A DNA stretch of 64,000 bases from Chitinilyticum aquatile DSM 21506 (GCF_000430805.1 NZ_AUMS01000008.1:62001-126000), one strand, 5' to 3'. Counted from the stretch's first letter, positions 52,683 to 60,905 are shown. Numbers and translations: made by a program. Notes: generated by a model not told the origin, from the sequence alone.

Positions 52683-53606
52683 ATGTCAGCCCAGAGAATT
52701 GAAGGACTTCTTCCCGCCGGCCTGCCCGCCCTGATCCGCAAGCAACTTGGCGGCGCGATTGCGCATGTGGAGAAGTCTTCGGGCAGTCTGGCCGACATTT
52801 TCCGGGTAGAAGGCAATGGGCGCGAGCTGATCGCCAAATGCTACCGCCAGCCCGGCCAGGCCGCCCGCGAAGCCGCCAGCCTCGCGTTGCTGCAGTCGCA
52901 CAGCCGCATCGCGCTGCCGGAAGTGATCGCCATCCATGCCGCGGGCGAGCCGGGCGAAGCGCTCCTGATGACCGTCATCGCCGGCGAACCGGCCAGTCAT
53001 GTGCTGGATTCGCCGATCATGATCGACCGCTTTGCCGATGAATGCACCGATCTGCTGCTGGGCTGGCATGCGCTCGCCGGCGACGGCGTCTTCCAGACGC
53101 GTGCCGGAGCCCCATTCGACACCTTCACCGAGAGCTACCGCAGCGAACTTGCCAGCCTGTGCGACTGGCTGCATACGCCAGCGGCGGCACAGCTGCTGTA
53201 TCTGAGCCAGCGGGATGCCCTGCTCGACCTGGCCCGCCATTTTGATGCCCTGCCGCCGTCGAGCGCCGGCACGCCCAGCCTGATCCATGACGAATGCCAC
53301 GCGGCCAACTTCCTTGTCGATCCGGAAAGCCAGCGCCTGTGCGGCGTGCTCGACCCGGGCTGGGTGCGCTTCAGCCATCGCGAGCTCGACCTGCGCCACC
53401 TGAAGGAAGTGCGTCCGGATTTCCGCCTGCTGGAAACCTATCTGGCCAAATTCCCGCTGGATGCCGGCGTGCACAGCAGACTGGCCTTCTTCGGCGTCTG
53501 GGAAGGTGTGCGCCATCTGGAAGCTGGCGGCCGCTACAACCAGGAAGAGCTGAACCGCAAGATCGCGCGCGCGAAGCAGCTGCTGGCCCGCCCGGTACCG
53601 GCCTGA
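52683..53606 (+). CDS. APH-fold phosphotransferase-like protein with altered catalytic loop
   Basis: A 307-aa protein with the aminoglycoside-phosphotransferase/kinase fold. An N-lobe lysine lies in LIAKCYR (K52). The C-lobe has a loop IHDECHAANF (202-209: H202, E204, N209) where the family normally has H-x-D-x4-N, and a DPGW metal motif (D224). Replacement of the catalytic Asp by Glu is conservative but may reduce activity. Substrate unknown; fructosamine kinase-like or choline kinase-like roles are possible. CGGAG lies before the ATG at 52683. Confidence 0.78.
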   Translation: MSAQRIEGLLPAGLPALIRKQLGGAIAHVEKSSGSLADIFRVEGNGRELIAKCYRQPGQAAREAASLALLQSHSRIALPEVIAIHAAGEPGEALLMTVIAGEPASHVLDSPIMIDRFADECTDLLLGWHALAGDGVFQTRAGAPFDTFTESYRSELASLCDWLHTPAAAQLLYLSQRDALLDLARHFDALPPSSAGTPSLIHDECHAANFLVDPESQRLCGVLDPGWVRFSHRELDLRHLKEVRPDFRLLETYLAKFPLDAGVHSRLAFFGVWEGVRHLEAGGRYNQEELNRKIARAKQLLARPVPA

Positions 53607-53618
53607 TATACACAGCCA

Positions 53619-53666
53619 TGTATCAAGTCGTAGCCATTTCCTATAAATGGCTACAGACAGATACCC
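53619..53666. repeat. Dispersed palindromic repeat, copy 13 (APH-erpA)
   Basis: TGTATC, then GTAGCCATTTC, loop, TAAATGGCTACAG and ATACCC. Inner arms match the consensus exactly. It is followed at once by a terminator between convergent genes. Confidence 0.8.
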
Positions 53667-53700
53667 AATAAAAAACCTCGCCGCAGCGAGGTTTTTTATT
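53667..53700. terminator. Bidirectional terminator (APH/erpA)
   Basis: AATAAAAAACCTCG / CGAGGTTTTTTATT with a 6-nt loop, a perfect 14-bp stem with A/T tracts on both sides. Confidence 0.93.
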
Positions 53701-53713
53701 GGGATGTTCCGCC

Positions 53714-54064
53714 TCAGACCGAGAAGGACGAACCGCAGCCACAGGTCGATTGCGCATTCGGATTCTTGATCGTGAATTGCGAACCTTCCAGGCTTTCGAC
53801 GTAATCGATTTCGGCGCCGACCAGATACTGGTAGCTCATCGGGTCGATCAGCAGCGTCACGCCGTTTTTCTGTACGGCGGTGTCGTCTTCGTTGGTGATC
53901 TCGTCAAAAGTGAAGCCGTACTGGAAACCGGAGCAGCCGCCACCCGTTACAAAAACACGCAGCTTCAGGTCAGGGTTGCCCTCTTCCAGAATCAGCTCAT
54001 TCACTTTGGCTGCCGCATTATCGGTAAAAATGAACGGCATCGGGGTATCAGCAGCGGTGCTCAT
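53714..54064 (-). CDS. erpA: Iron-sulfur cluster insertion protein ErpA
   Basis: A 116-aa A-type carrier that delivers clusters to respiratory and isoprenoid-synthesis proteins. Cysteine ligands are in [12 protein letters not shown] and in the C-terminal STCGCGSSF. An N-terminal extension before [13 protein letters not shown] and GFTFDE distinguish it from IscA. It is downstream of the bactofilin gene on the minus strand, as in related betaproteobacteria. Confidence 0.95.
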   Translation of the reverse strand: MSTAADTPMPFIFTDNAAAKVNELILEEGNPDLKLRVFVTGGGCSGFQYGFTFDEITNEDDTAVQKNGVTLLIDPMSYQYLVGAEIDYVESLEGSQFTIKNPNAQSTCGCGSSFSV

Positions 54065-54124
54065 GCGAGGCTCCGAGAATAGTTGACTAATAAAGTAGGA
54101 TTATCCGCGCTCTGCGCCGGCAGG

Positions 54125-54535
54125 TCAATTGGCGTCCTTGACCGGTTCGATCGACGCCGGGTCGACTTCGACGCGCTGGCCATTGGCCAGATGGATCAGC
54201 CTGCCTTCGATAATGGCTCCAGCGTGCATTTCCAGCGTCTGATAGCTCAGGTCACCGCGTACCCTGGCCTTGGGCTGCAACTCGACATACTTGAGCACCT
54301 CGATGGGGCCATTGATCTCGCCATTCAGAATCAGGTGACTGCAGCGCACGCTGCCGGTAATCACAGCCTTCTCGCTGACAACCAGCGTGCCGTTCTTCGG
54401 ATCAGCGGCTACCACATCCCCTTCGACGCGGCCGTCGACGCGCAAACCGCCGGCAAAGTTGAGATTGCCGGAAAGACTGGTGCCCTGCCCGATCAGGCTG
54501 TCGATCTTGGTGCTGCCCTTCTTGTTGCCAAACAT
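54125..54535 (-). CDS. Bactofilin (polymer-forming cytoskeletal protein)
   Basis: A 136-aa bactofilin. A short disordered N-tail (MFGNKKGSTKIDSLIGQGTS) is followed by the right-handed beta-helix core with G-x-L/V-x-G turns (NLNFAGGLRVDGRVEGDV, ITGSVRCSHLILNGEINGP). Bactofilins polymerise without nucleotides and organise cell-wall or envelope machinery. It starts 2 bp after the stop of the upstream membrane protein gene, so it is translationally coupled with it. Confidence 0.93.
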   Translation of the reverse strand: MFGNKKGSTKIDSLIGQGTSLSGNLNFAGGLRVDGRVEGDVVAADPKNGTLVVSEKAVITGSVRCSHLILNGEINGPIEVLKYVELQPKARVRGDLSYQTLEMHAGAIIEGRLIHLANGQRVEVDPASIEPVKDAN

Positions 54536-54537
54536 CC

Positions 54538-55257
54538 TTAATCCCCCTGTTTCTGCTGGCAGGATGCCAGCACATTGTTGTTGTCACCGACCACCCTGGC
54601 CTCAAACAGTTGTGCCCTGGCTCCGGCAGGCAGAGTCAGTACGCCTTCGCGGTTGCCATAGTGCCGGAAGCTGATCGCCTCGTCCGGCGCGGATTGCGCG
54701 GCAAGCTTGCCATCCTGGCGGTATTGCATACTGACCAGCAGCCTGCCCTTGAATTCGGCATCACGGTTGATTCCCTGCACCAGCAGGAGGCGGTAACGCA
54801 GCCTGTTGCCAGCCTCGGGAACGACACTGCAGACGGCCACGCTCACGGGACGGCTGCGGTCATTGGTTTGCAGCAGTGACTGGAAGAAAGCCAGCGCTTC
54901 CTGCTGCACGCTGAGTTGCCCGCGCAGACCGGCCAGCTCGTTCGCCTGAGCAGCCCGCTCGGCATCGCCAATACGCAGCTTCTGGTTCAGCAAGGCCTCG
55001 CGTGCCAGAACAGCGGCAAGCTCAGCCTCCAGGCTGGCACCACGCACCGCCGAAGCCTGTGACGATACGGCCGCTTGCTGCGGCCCCACCAGTGGCGGTT
55101 GGGCATAACGGTAGCCACCGTAGCCGCCAGCGGCAAGCAGCAAAAGCGCGACCAGCAGGCGCAGAGCCCAGTCCCGCAGCGGGTGGCCGGTCCGTATCCG
55201 GGGCGGGGCTTCCGCCAGGCGGCGGCGATGCGCGCGATGCCAGCGCTTCAGGGGCAT
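54538..55257 (-). CDS. DUF6776-like bitopic membrane protein
   Basis: A 239-aa protein. A basic cytoplasmic tail, one transmembrane helix (about 30-50; LRLLVALLLLAAGGYGGY), a coiled coil (about 70-120) and a C-terminal beta-rich periplasmic domain (RPVSVAVCSVVPEAGNRLRYRLLLVQG). It is coupled to the bactofilin gene and fits the DUF6776 family I recall next to bactofilin in betaproteobacteria. It may link bactofilin filaments to the envelope; that is inference. AAGGAG precedes the ATG. Confidence 0.8.
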   Translation of the reverse strand: MPLKRWHRAHRRRLAEAPPRIRTGHPLRDWALRLLVALLLLAAGGYGGYRYAQPPLVGPQQAAVSSQASAVRGASLEAELAAVLAREALLNQKLRIGDAERAAQANELAGLRGQLSVQQEALAFFQSLLQTNDRSRPVSVAVCSVVPEAGNRLRYRLLLVQGINRDAEFKGRLLVSMQYRQDGKLAAQSAPDEAISFRHYGNREGVLTLPAGARAQLFEARVVGDNNNVLASCQQKQGD

Positions 55258-55305
55258 GTGCGGCTCTCCTTATAACTGCAGTGGCACACAATCGAGCCCC
55301 GCCAT

Positions 55306-55321
55306 GTTCGGCATGCCGAAC
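55306..55321. other. 16-bp perfect palindrome upstream of the DUF6776-like gene
   Basis: GTTCGGCATGCCGAAC is self-complementary, about 50 bp before the ATG on the minus strand. It could be an operator for a dimeric regulator, but a chance palindrome is possible. Confidence 0.3.
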
Positions 55322-55411
55322 CGTAGTCTCCTGTACCCTGCTCCGCCAGCAACCCCAGCCTTAATCATGCAGACTTCCTTTCAACCAAGTGTCCGCCTGC
55401 GATATTAAAGC

Positions 55412-55433
55412 AAAAAGCCGCCAGACGGCGACT
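55412..55433 (-). terminator. Second minus-strand hairpin after rpsI
   Basis: On the minus strand CGCC-GTCT-GGCG is followed by GC and TTTTT. It lies about 50 bp beyond the main rpsI terminator. Confidence 0.45.
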
Positions 55434-55465
55434 TTGCGGGCATGGATTCTGACCACGAAAAACAC

Positions 55466-55492
55466 AAAAGCCACCCCGGAGGGTGGCTTTTT
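55466..55492 (-). terminator. Terminator of rplM-rpsI
   Basis: AAAAGCCACCC / GGGTGGCTTTT, 11-bp stem with CGGA loop, 37 bp after the rpsI stop. On the minus strand it ends in TTTT. Confidence 0.88.
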
Positions 55493-55528
55493 GCGTGGGC
55501 AAGCAGTCCGGCGAAATCGGATGAACGA

Positions 55529-55921
55529 TTAGCGCTTGGAGAATTGCTTGCGACGACGGGCGCCGCGCAGACCCACTTTCTTACGTTCAACTTCACGAGC
55601 ATCGCGGGTAACGAGGCCGGCAGCCTTCAGGGTACCCTTCAGAGTAGCGTCGAAGTCGATCAGGGCGCGGGTCAGGCCGTGGCGAATAGCGCCAGCCTGG
55701 CCGGTTTCGCCGCCGCCGTTCACGTTAACCATCACGTCGAAAGCTTCGAGGTTGCTGGTCAGAACGAGCGGTTGACGAACAACCATGCGGCCAGTTTCGC
55801 GAGCGAAATACTGATCCACCGGCTTGCCGTTAACAACGATATTGCCAGTACCCTTGATCAGGAACACGCGAGCAACTGCGCTCTTGCGACGACCGGTACC
55901 GTAGTTGTACTTACCTACCAT
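55529..55921 (-). CDS. rpsI: 30S ribosomal protein S9
   Basis: A 130-aa ribosomal protein. [19 protein letters not shown] at the start and [17 protein letters not shown] at the end are invariant features. The C-terminal KR tail contacts the P-site tRNA. It follows rplM by 26 bp, the universal rplM-rpsI pair. Confidence 0.98.
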   Translation of the reverse strand: MVGKYNYGTGRRKSAVARVFLIKGTGNIVVNGKPVDQYFARETGRMVVRQPLVLTSNLEAFDVMVNVNGGGETGQAGAIRHGLTRALIDFDATLKGTLKAAGLVTRDAREVERKKVGLRGARRRKQFSKR

Positions 55922-55947
55922 TTTACAATCCTTTCCTCAACGCCGGC

Positions 55948-56376
55948 TTACAGAGCCAGGGCTTTCGGTTGTTGCGCAGTGTGCGGATGCTCGCCACCGG
56001 CATAAACCTTCAGCTTCTTGATCATGGCGTAGCCGAGCGGGCCTTTCGGCAGCATGCCCTTCACGGCCATTTCCAGCGCACGACCCGGGAACTTGGCTTG
56101 CATCTCGGAGAAGGTACGCTCATAAATGCCACCCGGGAAACCGGTATGGCGGTAATACTTCTTGCTGGTGGCTTTGTCACCGGTCACGCGCAGCTTGTCG
56201 GCGTTGACTACTACGATGTAGTCGCCGCAATCTACGTGCGGGGTGTACTCAGCCTTGTGCTTGCCACGCAGGCGCTTGGCAACTTCAGCCGCTACACGGC
56301 CGAGCACGAGGTCGGTGGCATCAACAACGAGCCACTCGCGCTTCACCTCATGAGGCTTGGCAGAAAAGGTTTTCAT
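55948..56376 (-). CDS. rplM: 50S ribosomal protein L13
   Basis: A 142-aa ribosomal protein. [45 protein letters not shown] and [15 protein letters not shown] are hallmarks. It is the first gene of the rplM-rpsI operon with a strong promoter just upstream. Confidence 0.98.
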   Translation of the reverse strand: MKTFSAKPHEVKREWLVVDATDLVLGRVAAEVAKRLRGKHKAEYTPHVDCGDYIVVVNADKLRVTGDKATSKKYYRHTGFPGGIYERTFSEMQAKFPGRALEMAVKGMLPKGPLGYAMIKKLKVYAGGEHPHTAQQPKALAL

Positions 56377-56416
56377 GACTGCTATTCCACGTTTTCTGAT
56401 TTCGAGAAAGTCGCAG

Positions 56417-56446
56417 ATAATAAACGAGGAAGCAAGGCGATGTCAA
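56417..56446 (-). promoter_or_regulatory. rplM-rpsI promoter
   Basis: On the minus strand a perfect TTGACA (56441-56446) is 18 bp from TATTAT (56417-56422). Transcription starts about 30-35 bp before the L13 ATG. Confidence 0.75.
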
Positions 56447-56563
56447 ACCCTCAATGCCACCGATCGCAAAATGTGTCTGCTCCGATTTACGCACCAGCAT
56501 CCCGCTGGCTGCGCTAACCCGCTACAATGCGCCATCCTGCCCGATATCACAAGGTAAATCGTC

Positions 56564-56983
56564 ATGAAAGTGCGTTTGAAGTGGGTTGAAGAAGTCAGTT
56601 TCCTCGCGCAAAGCGAGTCCGGCCATGCGGTGCTGATGGATGGCCCGCCCGAAGGTGGCGGCCGCAATCTGGGCCCGCGCCCGATGGAAATGCTGCTGAT
56701 GGGTGCCGCTGGCTGCTCGACGTACGACGTCATCCACATCCTGAAGAAAGGCCGCGCCGACGTGCGCGACTGCGTGGTGGAAGTCGAGGCGGATCGCGCG
56801 GACACCGAACCCAAGGTCTTCACCCGCATTCACCTTCATTTCATCGTCAAGGGCAAGGGCCTGAAGCCCGAGCAGGTCGAGCGCGCCATCAGGCTGTCGG
56901 CCGAGAAATACTGCTCGGCCACAATCATGCTGGCCAAGACGGCGGAGGTCACGCATGACTTCGAAGTGCTTGAAGCTGACTGA
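56564..56983 (+). CDS. OsmC family protein (YhfA-like)
   Basis: A 139-aa OsmC/Ohr-fold protein. The two redox cysteines are seen in GAAGCSTYDV (about residue 51) and AEKYCSATIM (about residue 117). The GPRPMEMLLMGAAGCS layout is like the YhfA subgroup rather than Ohr peroxidases. It likely reduces organic hydroperoxides or related substrates; role inferred. AAGG lies 9 bp before the ATG. It is divergent from rplM. Confidence 0.9.
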   Translation: MKVRLKWVEEVSFLAQSESGHAVLMDGPPEGGGRNLGPRPMEMLLMGAAGCSTYDVIHILKKGRADVRDCVVEVEADRADTEPKVFTRIHLHFIVKGKGLKPEQVERAIRLSAEKYCSATIMLAKTAEVTHDFEVLEAD

Positions 56984-56991
56984 AGTGATGT

Positions 56992-57014
56992 GCGCAGCGT
57001 CCAGCGCGCTGCGC
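56992..57014. other. GC-rich stem-loop between convergent genes
   Basis: GCGCAGCG and CGCTGCGC with a 7-nt loop lie in the 39-bp gap between the OsmC and 4HB-sensor stops. No T-tract follows, so it is at best a weak terminator. Confidence 0.4.
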
Positions 57015-57022
57015 CGGCCCTT

Positions 57023-57679
57023 CTAGGGCTGCTGGCTGCCGTGCAGGCTGCGCCGGAACAGCCAGGCGACCGCCAGCACCAGCAGAACGCCGACAGCGGT
57101 CACCAGCAGCAGAATCCAGGCGTTGCGGCGCCCGCTGTGCATCGATTGCTGCACAACCTGATCGACCAGGCGCTCCTTGTAGCGGGTATGGTCGGCGAAC
57201 GCCGCGGTCAGGCGTTCGCCCGCCGGTTTCCACTCCCCTTCCACCACCGCCAGCGCCTCTTCGCGCTGGCCGGCATTGGATGCCGCCAGCACCTTCTCCA
57301 GCGCAGCCAGGTACTCGGCGAGCAGCTGGCGATCTCGCTGCAACAGTTCGCCATCCTGGCGGTTCACGATCAGCTCTTTCTCGTAATCATCAAGATGCTG
57401 GTGAATCTGGGTGATGTTGTGCCGGATGGTGTTTTCGTGCGGCGCCCGCCGGTTTGCCTCGGCATAGGAAAGATGGTACAGCGCGTTCACCCGGATCAAC
57501 AGGAAGTCGCGCTCGACACTGGAGAGAATCGCAAGGCTGCGGATGATGTTTTCATCGGTAAATTCCAGCTCTTCGGTCATCTGCTGAGAGCTGAAAAAAC
57601 CGATCAGGCCAGTGGCCACCACGGCGACTATCGCGCCGATGACCACTGCCAGAAACCGCTGATTGACCCCGCGATTCAC
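57023..57679 (-). CDS. 4HB_MCP-type sensor protein without output domain
   Basis: A 218-aa protein with two transmembrane helices (about 8-30 and 186-207) flanking a periplasmic region of about 155 residues, predicted helical (SSVERDFLLIRVNALYHLSYAE, HLDDYEKELIVN). This is the layout of four-helix-bundle chemoreceptor sensor domains, but the protein ends about 10 residues after the second helix. No HAMP, kinase or methyl-accepting part exists. GTG start at 57679, with AGGGTG overlapping the stop of the cytochrome gene. Third gene of an FNT-cytochrome-sensor operon. Confidence 0.72.
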   Translation of the reverse strand: MNRGVNQRFLAVVIGAIVAVVATGLIGFFSSQQMTEELEFTDENIIRSLAILSSVERDFLLIRVNALYHLSYAEANRRAPHENTIRHNITQIHQHLDDYEKELIVNRQDGELLQRDRQLLAEYLAALEKVLAASNAGQREEALAVVEGEWKPAGERLTAAFADHTRYKERLVDQVVQQSMHSGRRNAWILLLVTAVGVLLVLAVAWLFRRSLHGSQQP

Positions 57680-57687
57680 GCATCACC

Positions 57688-58323
57688 CTAACGGGTATTA
57701 CCCAGGGACCCAGTATCAGCAAGATCCAGACGAGCATACCCGTCAGACTCAACCGGAGCCGACACATAATCGGCCAGCTTGCCCTCGACGGCCATTTTCT
57801 GCATGACGGGCTTGCCTCCCAGCAACTGCATGGCCAGCGCCAGCAGGATATGAGCCAGGCTGACAAATACCAGCGCCATCCCGGCCATGACATGCACCTG
57901 TGATGTCAGCTGCATAGCGCCGCCAGTCATCAGCAGCGGAACCGTCCAGCCCAGTACCTGATAACCGGCTGCGTGAGCAGCCATCAGCAAGGTGCCGGTA
58001 CAGGCCAGAAACCCCACCAGGCCGTACAGCAACGCGTGCAGCACGCGAGCGACCAGTACCTGTTGTCCATCACACCCTTCCGGCTCGGGCGTGCCAAAGG
58101 CGCTGAAAACCAGCAGGCGCAGCAGATTGACCAGAAAGAGCAACTGGCCACTGATCAGGTGAACATTCATCAGCGTGGCATGCCAGGAGCTGAGCCTGCC
58201 CACTTGCGTAGCCAGCAGAATGCTGAGCATGCACACCAGTGCCAGCACTGCAACCAGCCAGTGACTGACAACCGAAAGCGGATGATACGACGCAGGAGCA
58301 GGAGCGGTCATGGTGGCACGCAT
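57688..58323 (-). CDS. Cytochrome b561-like membrane protein
   Basis: A 211-aa protein with four or five hydrophobic helices and histidines suited to bind b-type haem: HPLSVVSHWLVA, SWHATLMNVHLISGQ, LHALLYG and SQVHVMAGMALVF with SLAHILLA. This resembles cytochrome b561 or the cytochrome b subunit of formate dehydrogenase. No catalytic subunit is adjacent. The ATG shares one base with the FNT stop (TGATG), so translation is coupled; an alternative ATG at 58311 exists. Confidence 0.8.
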   Translation of the reverse strand: MRATMTAPAPASYHPLSVVSHWLVAVLALVCMLSILLATQVGRLSSWHATLMNVHLISGQLLFLVNLLRLLVFSAFGTPEPEGCDGQQVLVARVLHALLYGLVGFLACTGTLLMAAHAAGYQVLGWTVPLLMTGGAMQLTSQVHVMAGMALVFVSLAHILLALAMQLLGGKPVMQKMAVEGKLADYVSAPVESDGYARLDLADTGSLGNTR

Positions 58324-59150
58324 CAGGGCAGGTCAATGTCGGTCGGATTTTCCACACGGCCATCCGTTTCGGAATAGAGCCACGCATAGGGCAGACCGAT
58401 CAGGACTGCGCCACCGACAATATTTCCAAGCGTAGCAGGAATCAGGTTGTTGATCACGAACTCGCCGATGCCGATGTCCGCGCCGGCCAGCATTGCCGCG
58501 GGGATGAAAAAGAGATTGGCGATACTGTGCTCCATGCCCAGCGCCACGAACGCCATCACAGGCGCCCAGATGCCGACCATGCGACCCAGCGTATCTTTTG
58601 CCGAATACCCCTGCCAGGCCGCGACGCACACCAGCATATTGGCCAGCACGCCCTTGATGAATACCACCAGGAAAGGCTGGTCCACCTTGTGTTCGGCCAG
58701 ATGCTGCGCATAGGCAGCCCAAGGCTGGTGTGCATCCAGCAGGCCGGTCATGTAAGCAAAGAAAAAGGCAGCAAAAAGTGCGCCGACCAGATTGCCGCCA
58801 TAAGACACCCCCCAGACACGGAGCACTTCACTCAGTTTGATCTGGCGGCGGTAGAGCGGCACCATCTGGGTGGCACAGTTGGACGTGAAGAGATCGGCAC
58901 CGGTCAGCACCACGGCAATAAAGCCGACTGGAAAGACTGCTCCGAAGAGCAGCTTGTCGAGCCCGGGATTTTGCGCTGCAAGCGTCGTTGCGCCGCCGGC
59001 GACCACCAGCGCAAGCAATGCGCCGAGGGCAATATAGACGCCACCGAGAAATGCCATCACCAGCAGCCGCGGCTGCTGCAGACCCGCCTTGCTGACGGCG
59101 GAATCGTTGATGTAATTGACCAGGTAATTCGGAGAAAGAATCTGAGCCAT
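58323..59150 (-). CDS. Formate/nitrite transporter family channel
   Basis: A 275-aa FNT channel of the FocA/NirC type, with six helices. VLTGADLFTSNCA and YGGNLVGALFAAFFFAY are typical pore segments, and GMEHSIANLFFIPA contains the central histidine of the channel. It moves formate, nitrite, hydrosulfide or similar monovalent anions. The start is the ATG at 59150; the longer reading to 59264 crosses the terminator. First gene of a three-gene unit with the cytochrome and sensor. Confidence 0.92.
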   Translation of the reverse strand: MAQILSPNYLVNYINDSAVSKAGLQQPRLLVMAFLGGVYIALGALLALVVAGGATTLAAQNPGLDKLLFGAVFPVGFIAVVLTGADLFTSNCATQMVPLYRRQIKLSEVLRVWGVSYGGNLVGALFAAFFFAYMTGLLDAHQPWAAYAQHLAEHKVDQPFLVVFIKGVLANMLVCVAAWQGYSAKDTLGRMVGIWAPVMAFVALGMEHSIANLFFIPAAMLAGADIGIGEFVINNLIPATLGNIVGGAVLIGLPYAWLYSETDGRVENPTDIDLP

Positions 59151-59228
59151 GACAACCAGACAAAAATGACGGAAGAATACGGAATACTCTACGCCGCAAG
59201 AGCCTGGCCGGCTTTGTGCATAATTAAC

Positions 59229-59253
59229 AAAAAGGGCGCCGGGCGCCCTTTTT
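59229..59253. terminator. Terminator between OFA and FNT genes
   Basis: AAAAAGGGCGC / GCGCCCTTTTT with a 3-nt loop. It ends OFA transcription on the minus strand 29 bp after its stop, so the FNT operon needs its own promoter in the remaining 80 bp. Confidence 0.88.
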
Positions 59254-59281
59254 GTATCAATCATTGTGCCAGATCAAACAG

Positions 59282-60580
59282 CTACTTGACCTCTTCGTCG
59301 GCCGCAGCCAGAGCCAGGCCATCCGCCTCGACCTGGGCGTAGCCCAGATGACGGCGTGCCAGCTCGCGATTCACGAACAGCTTCATGGCGATCGACACGC
59401 CCAAAGCCACCACGAAGATGCCGGCAAAGACTGTCGTCATTGCGGCATAGCTGCCGGTTGCCTCGCGCAGGAAGGAAGCGAAGGACGAACCAACCAGACC
59501 GGCCATGGCCCAAGCTGTCAGTACATAGCCATGAATCGCCGAAACCTGCTTGGTACCGAACAGATCACCGATGTAGGCAGGCAGGGTCGAGAAACCGCCG
59601 CCGTAGCAGGTCATGATCAGATACAGCACCACCTGGAATACCAGAACGTCCTTGAGCGACGGGAGCAGGAAGAACGCCACTACTTCGATGAGGAAAAACG
59701 CGATATAGGTATTCGGCCGGCCCAGCACATCGGAAAACGCCGCCCAGCCCAGACGGCCACCGCCGTTGAAAAGGCCGATCATGCCGACCACGGCACCGGC
59801 TGCCAGCGCACTCATGCCGGTTACTTCCTGCGCCATCGGGGATGCGACCGAAATCACGGCAATACCGCAGGTGATGTTGATGAACATCATGATCCACAAG
59901 CCATAGAAGGGCTTGGTTTTCACCGCCTCGTTGGCCGTCATCGGCATCAGGTCCATCGCCACCTTTTTCTTGCCGCTTGCCTGTGCCTCGTCAAAACCGG
60001 CCGGTTTCCAGCCTGCCGGCGGCGGCTCCAGATAGCGCGCAGAAGCAAGCATGACCACGGCGTAAATACAGCCCAGCGTATAGAAGGTATTGGCAATACC
60101 GACCGACTGGATCAACTTGGCCATCAGCGGCGCGCCAAGGAAGGATGCAAAACCGAACCCCATGATGGCCAGCCCTGTCGCCAGGCCACGACGATCCGGG
60201 AACCACTTCATCAGGGTGGACACGGGAGTCACATAACCGGTACCAAGACCGACACCACCGACCACGCCGAAGCTCAGATACAGCAGCCAGAGATTGCCCA
60301 TGTCAACGGCAGCTCCGGCCCCCAGCAGACCCAGCGACCAGAAAATGCCGGCGAGAGTGCCCGAAAAGCGCGGGCCGCGCTTTTCAACCACATGCCCCAT
60401 GACTGCAGCCGACATGCCGAGCATGAAAATGGCCAGACCGAAGGTGAATCCGACCTCTTTCAGGCTCCAGCCAAACTGGGCCATCAGCGGCTTGGAGAAC
60501 ACGCTCCACGCATATACCGAGCCGATCGAGATGTGGATGCCCACCCCCGATGCAGCGATCAACCATCTGTTCTTGACCAT
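59282..60580 (-). CDS. OFA family MFS transporter (oxalate/formate antiporter-like)
   Basis: A 432-aa, 12-helix major facilitator of the OFA family. Hallmarks are RWLIAASGVGIHISIGSVYAWSVFSKPL, GGVGLGTGYVTPVSTLMKWFPDRRGLATGLAIMGFG and YGGGFSTLPAYIGDLFG. Members exchange oxalate/formate or take up monocarboxylates; substrate cannot be set here. CAGGAG lies 6 bp before the ATG at 60580. It lies upstream of the FNT channel gene on the same strand. Confidence 0.92.
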   Translation of the reverse strand: MVKNRWLIAASGVGIHISIGSVYAWSVFSKPLMAQFGWSLKEVGFTFGLAIFMLGMSAAVMGHVVEKRGPRFSGTLAGIFWSLGLLGAGAAVDMGNLWLLYLSFGVVGGVGLGTGYVTPVSTLMKWFPDRRGLATGLAIMGFGFASFLGAPLMAKLIQSVGIANTFYTLGCIYAVVMLASARYLEPPPAGWKPAGFDEAQASGKKKVAMDLMPMTANEAVKTKPFYGLWIMMFINITCGIAVISVASPMAQEVTGMSALAAGAVVGMIGLFNGGGRLGWAAFSDVLGRPNTYIAFFLIEVVAFFLLPSLKDVLVFQVVLYLIMTCYGGGFSTLPAYIGDLFGTKQVSAIHGYVLTAWAMAGLVGSSFASFLREATGSYAAMTTVFAGIFVVALGVSIAMKLFVNRELARRHLGYAQVEADGLALAAADEEVK

Positions 60581-60905
60581 CACTCGCTCCTGGTTTTGTA
60601 AATAATTACGTACATGAATTTTTAACGAGAGTGCCACCGGCCTGCTCCGTGAGAGTTGACAGGCATCAATGAGCACACAGAAGCAACACCCCCGCACGGC
60701 GGAAACAAGGAGCTGTTTCGCAATGCCTTTTACATAAGTTAACAAGCAGAAAGGCACACGAAAGGCCGTGCACGAACAATAAAAAAACCGCTGCACGCAG
60801 CAGCGGTTTTCAAGACTATCCGGACTGCTGTTGCAATCCTCCCTTCTGGCCAGCAACGGCTTGCAGTCCGCCGGGCATCGGCAAAGCTGGCCTTTCCGGG
60901 CAGCC
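60581..60905. other. 325-bp gap between OFA gene and coq7
   Basis: No ORF with a ribosome site is visible. It contains the coq7 terminator (60784-60810) and presumably the OFA promoter region, which has an AT-rich palindrome-like stretch GTAAATAATTAC at 60599-60610. A TTGACA at 60655-60660 points away from any plus-strand gene. Confidence 0.5.
60784..60810. terminator. Terminator after coq7
   Basis: AAAACCGCTGC / GCAGCGGTTTT with a 5-nt loop. On the minus strand it ends in a run of seven T residues. Confidence 0.88.

Noticed and set aside
57693-57703. GGGTATTACCC near the end of the cytochrome gene as a possible repeat remnant
   Set aside because: It has the end sequences GGGTA/TACCC but no AGCCATT arms and lies within coding sequence, so it is probably coincidence.
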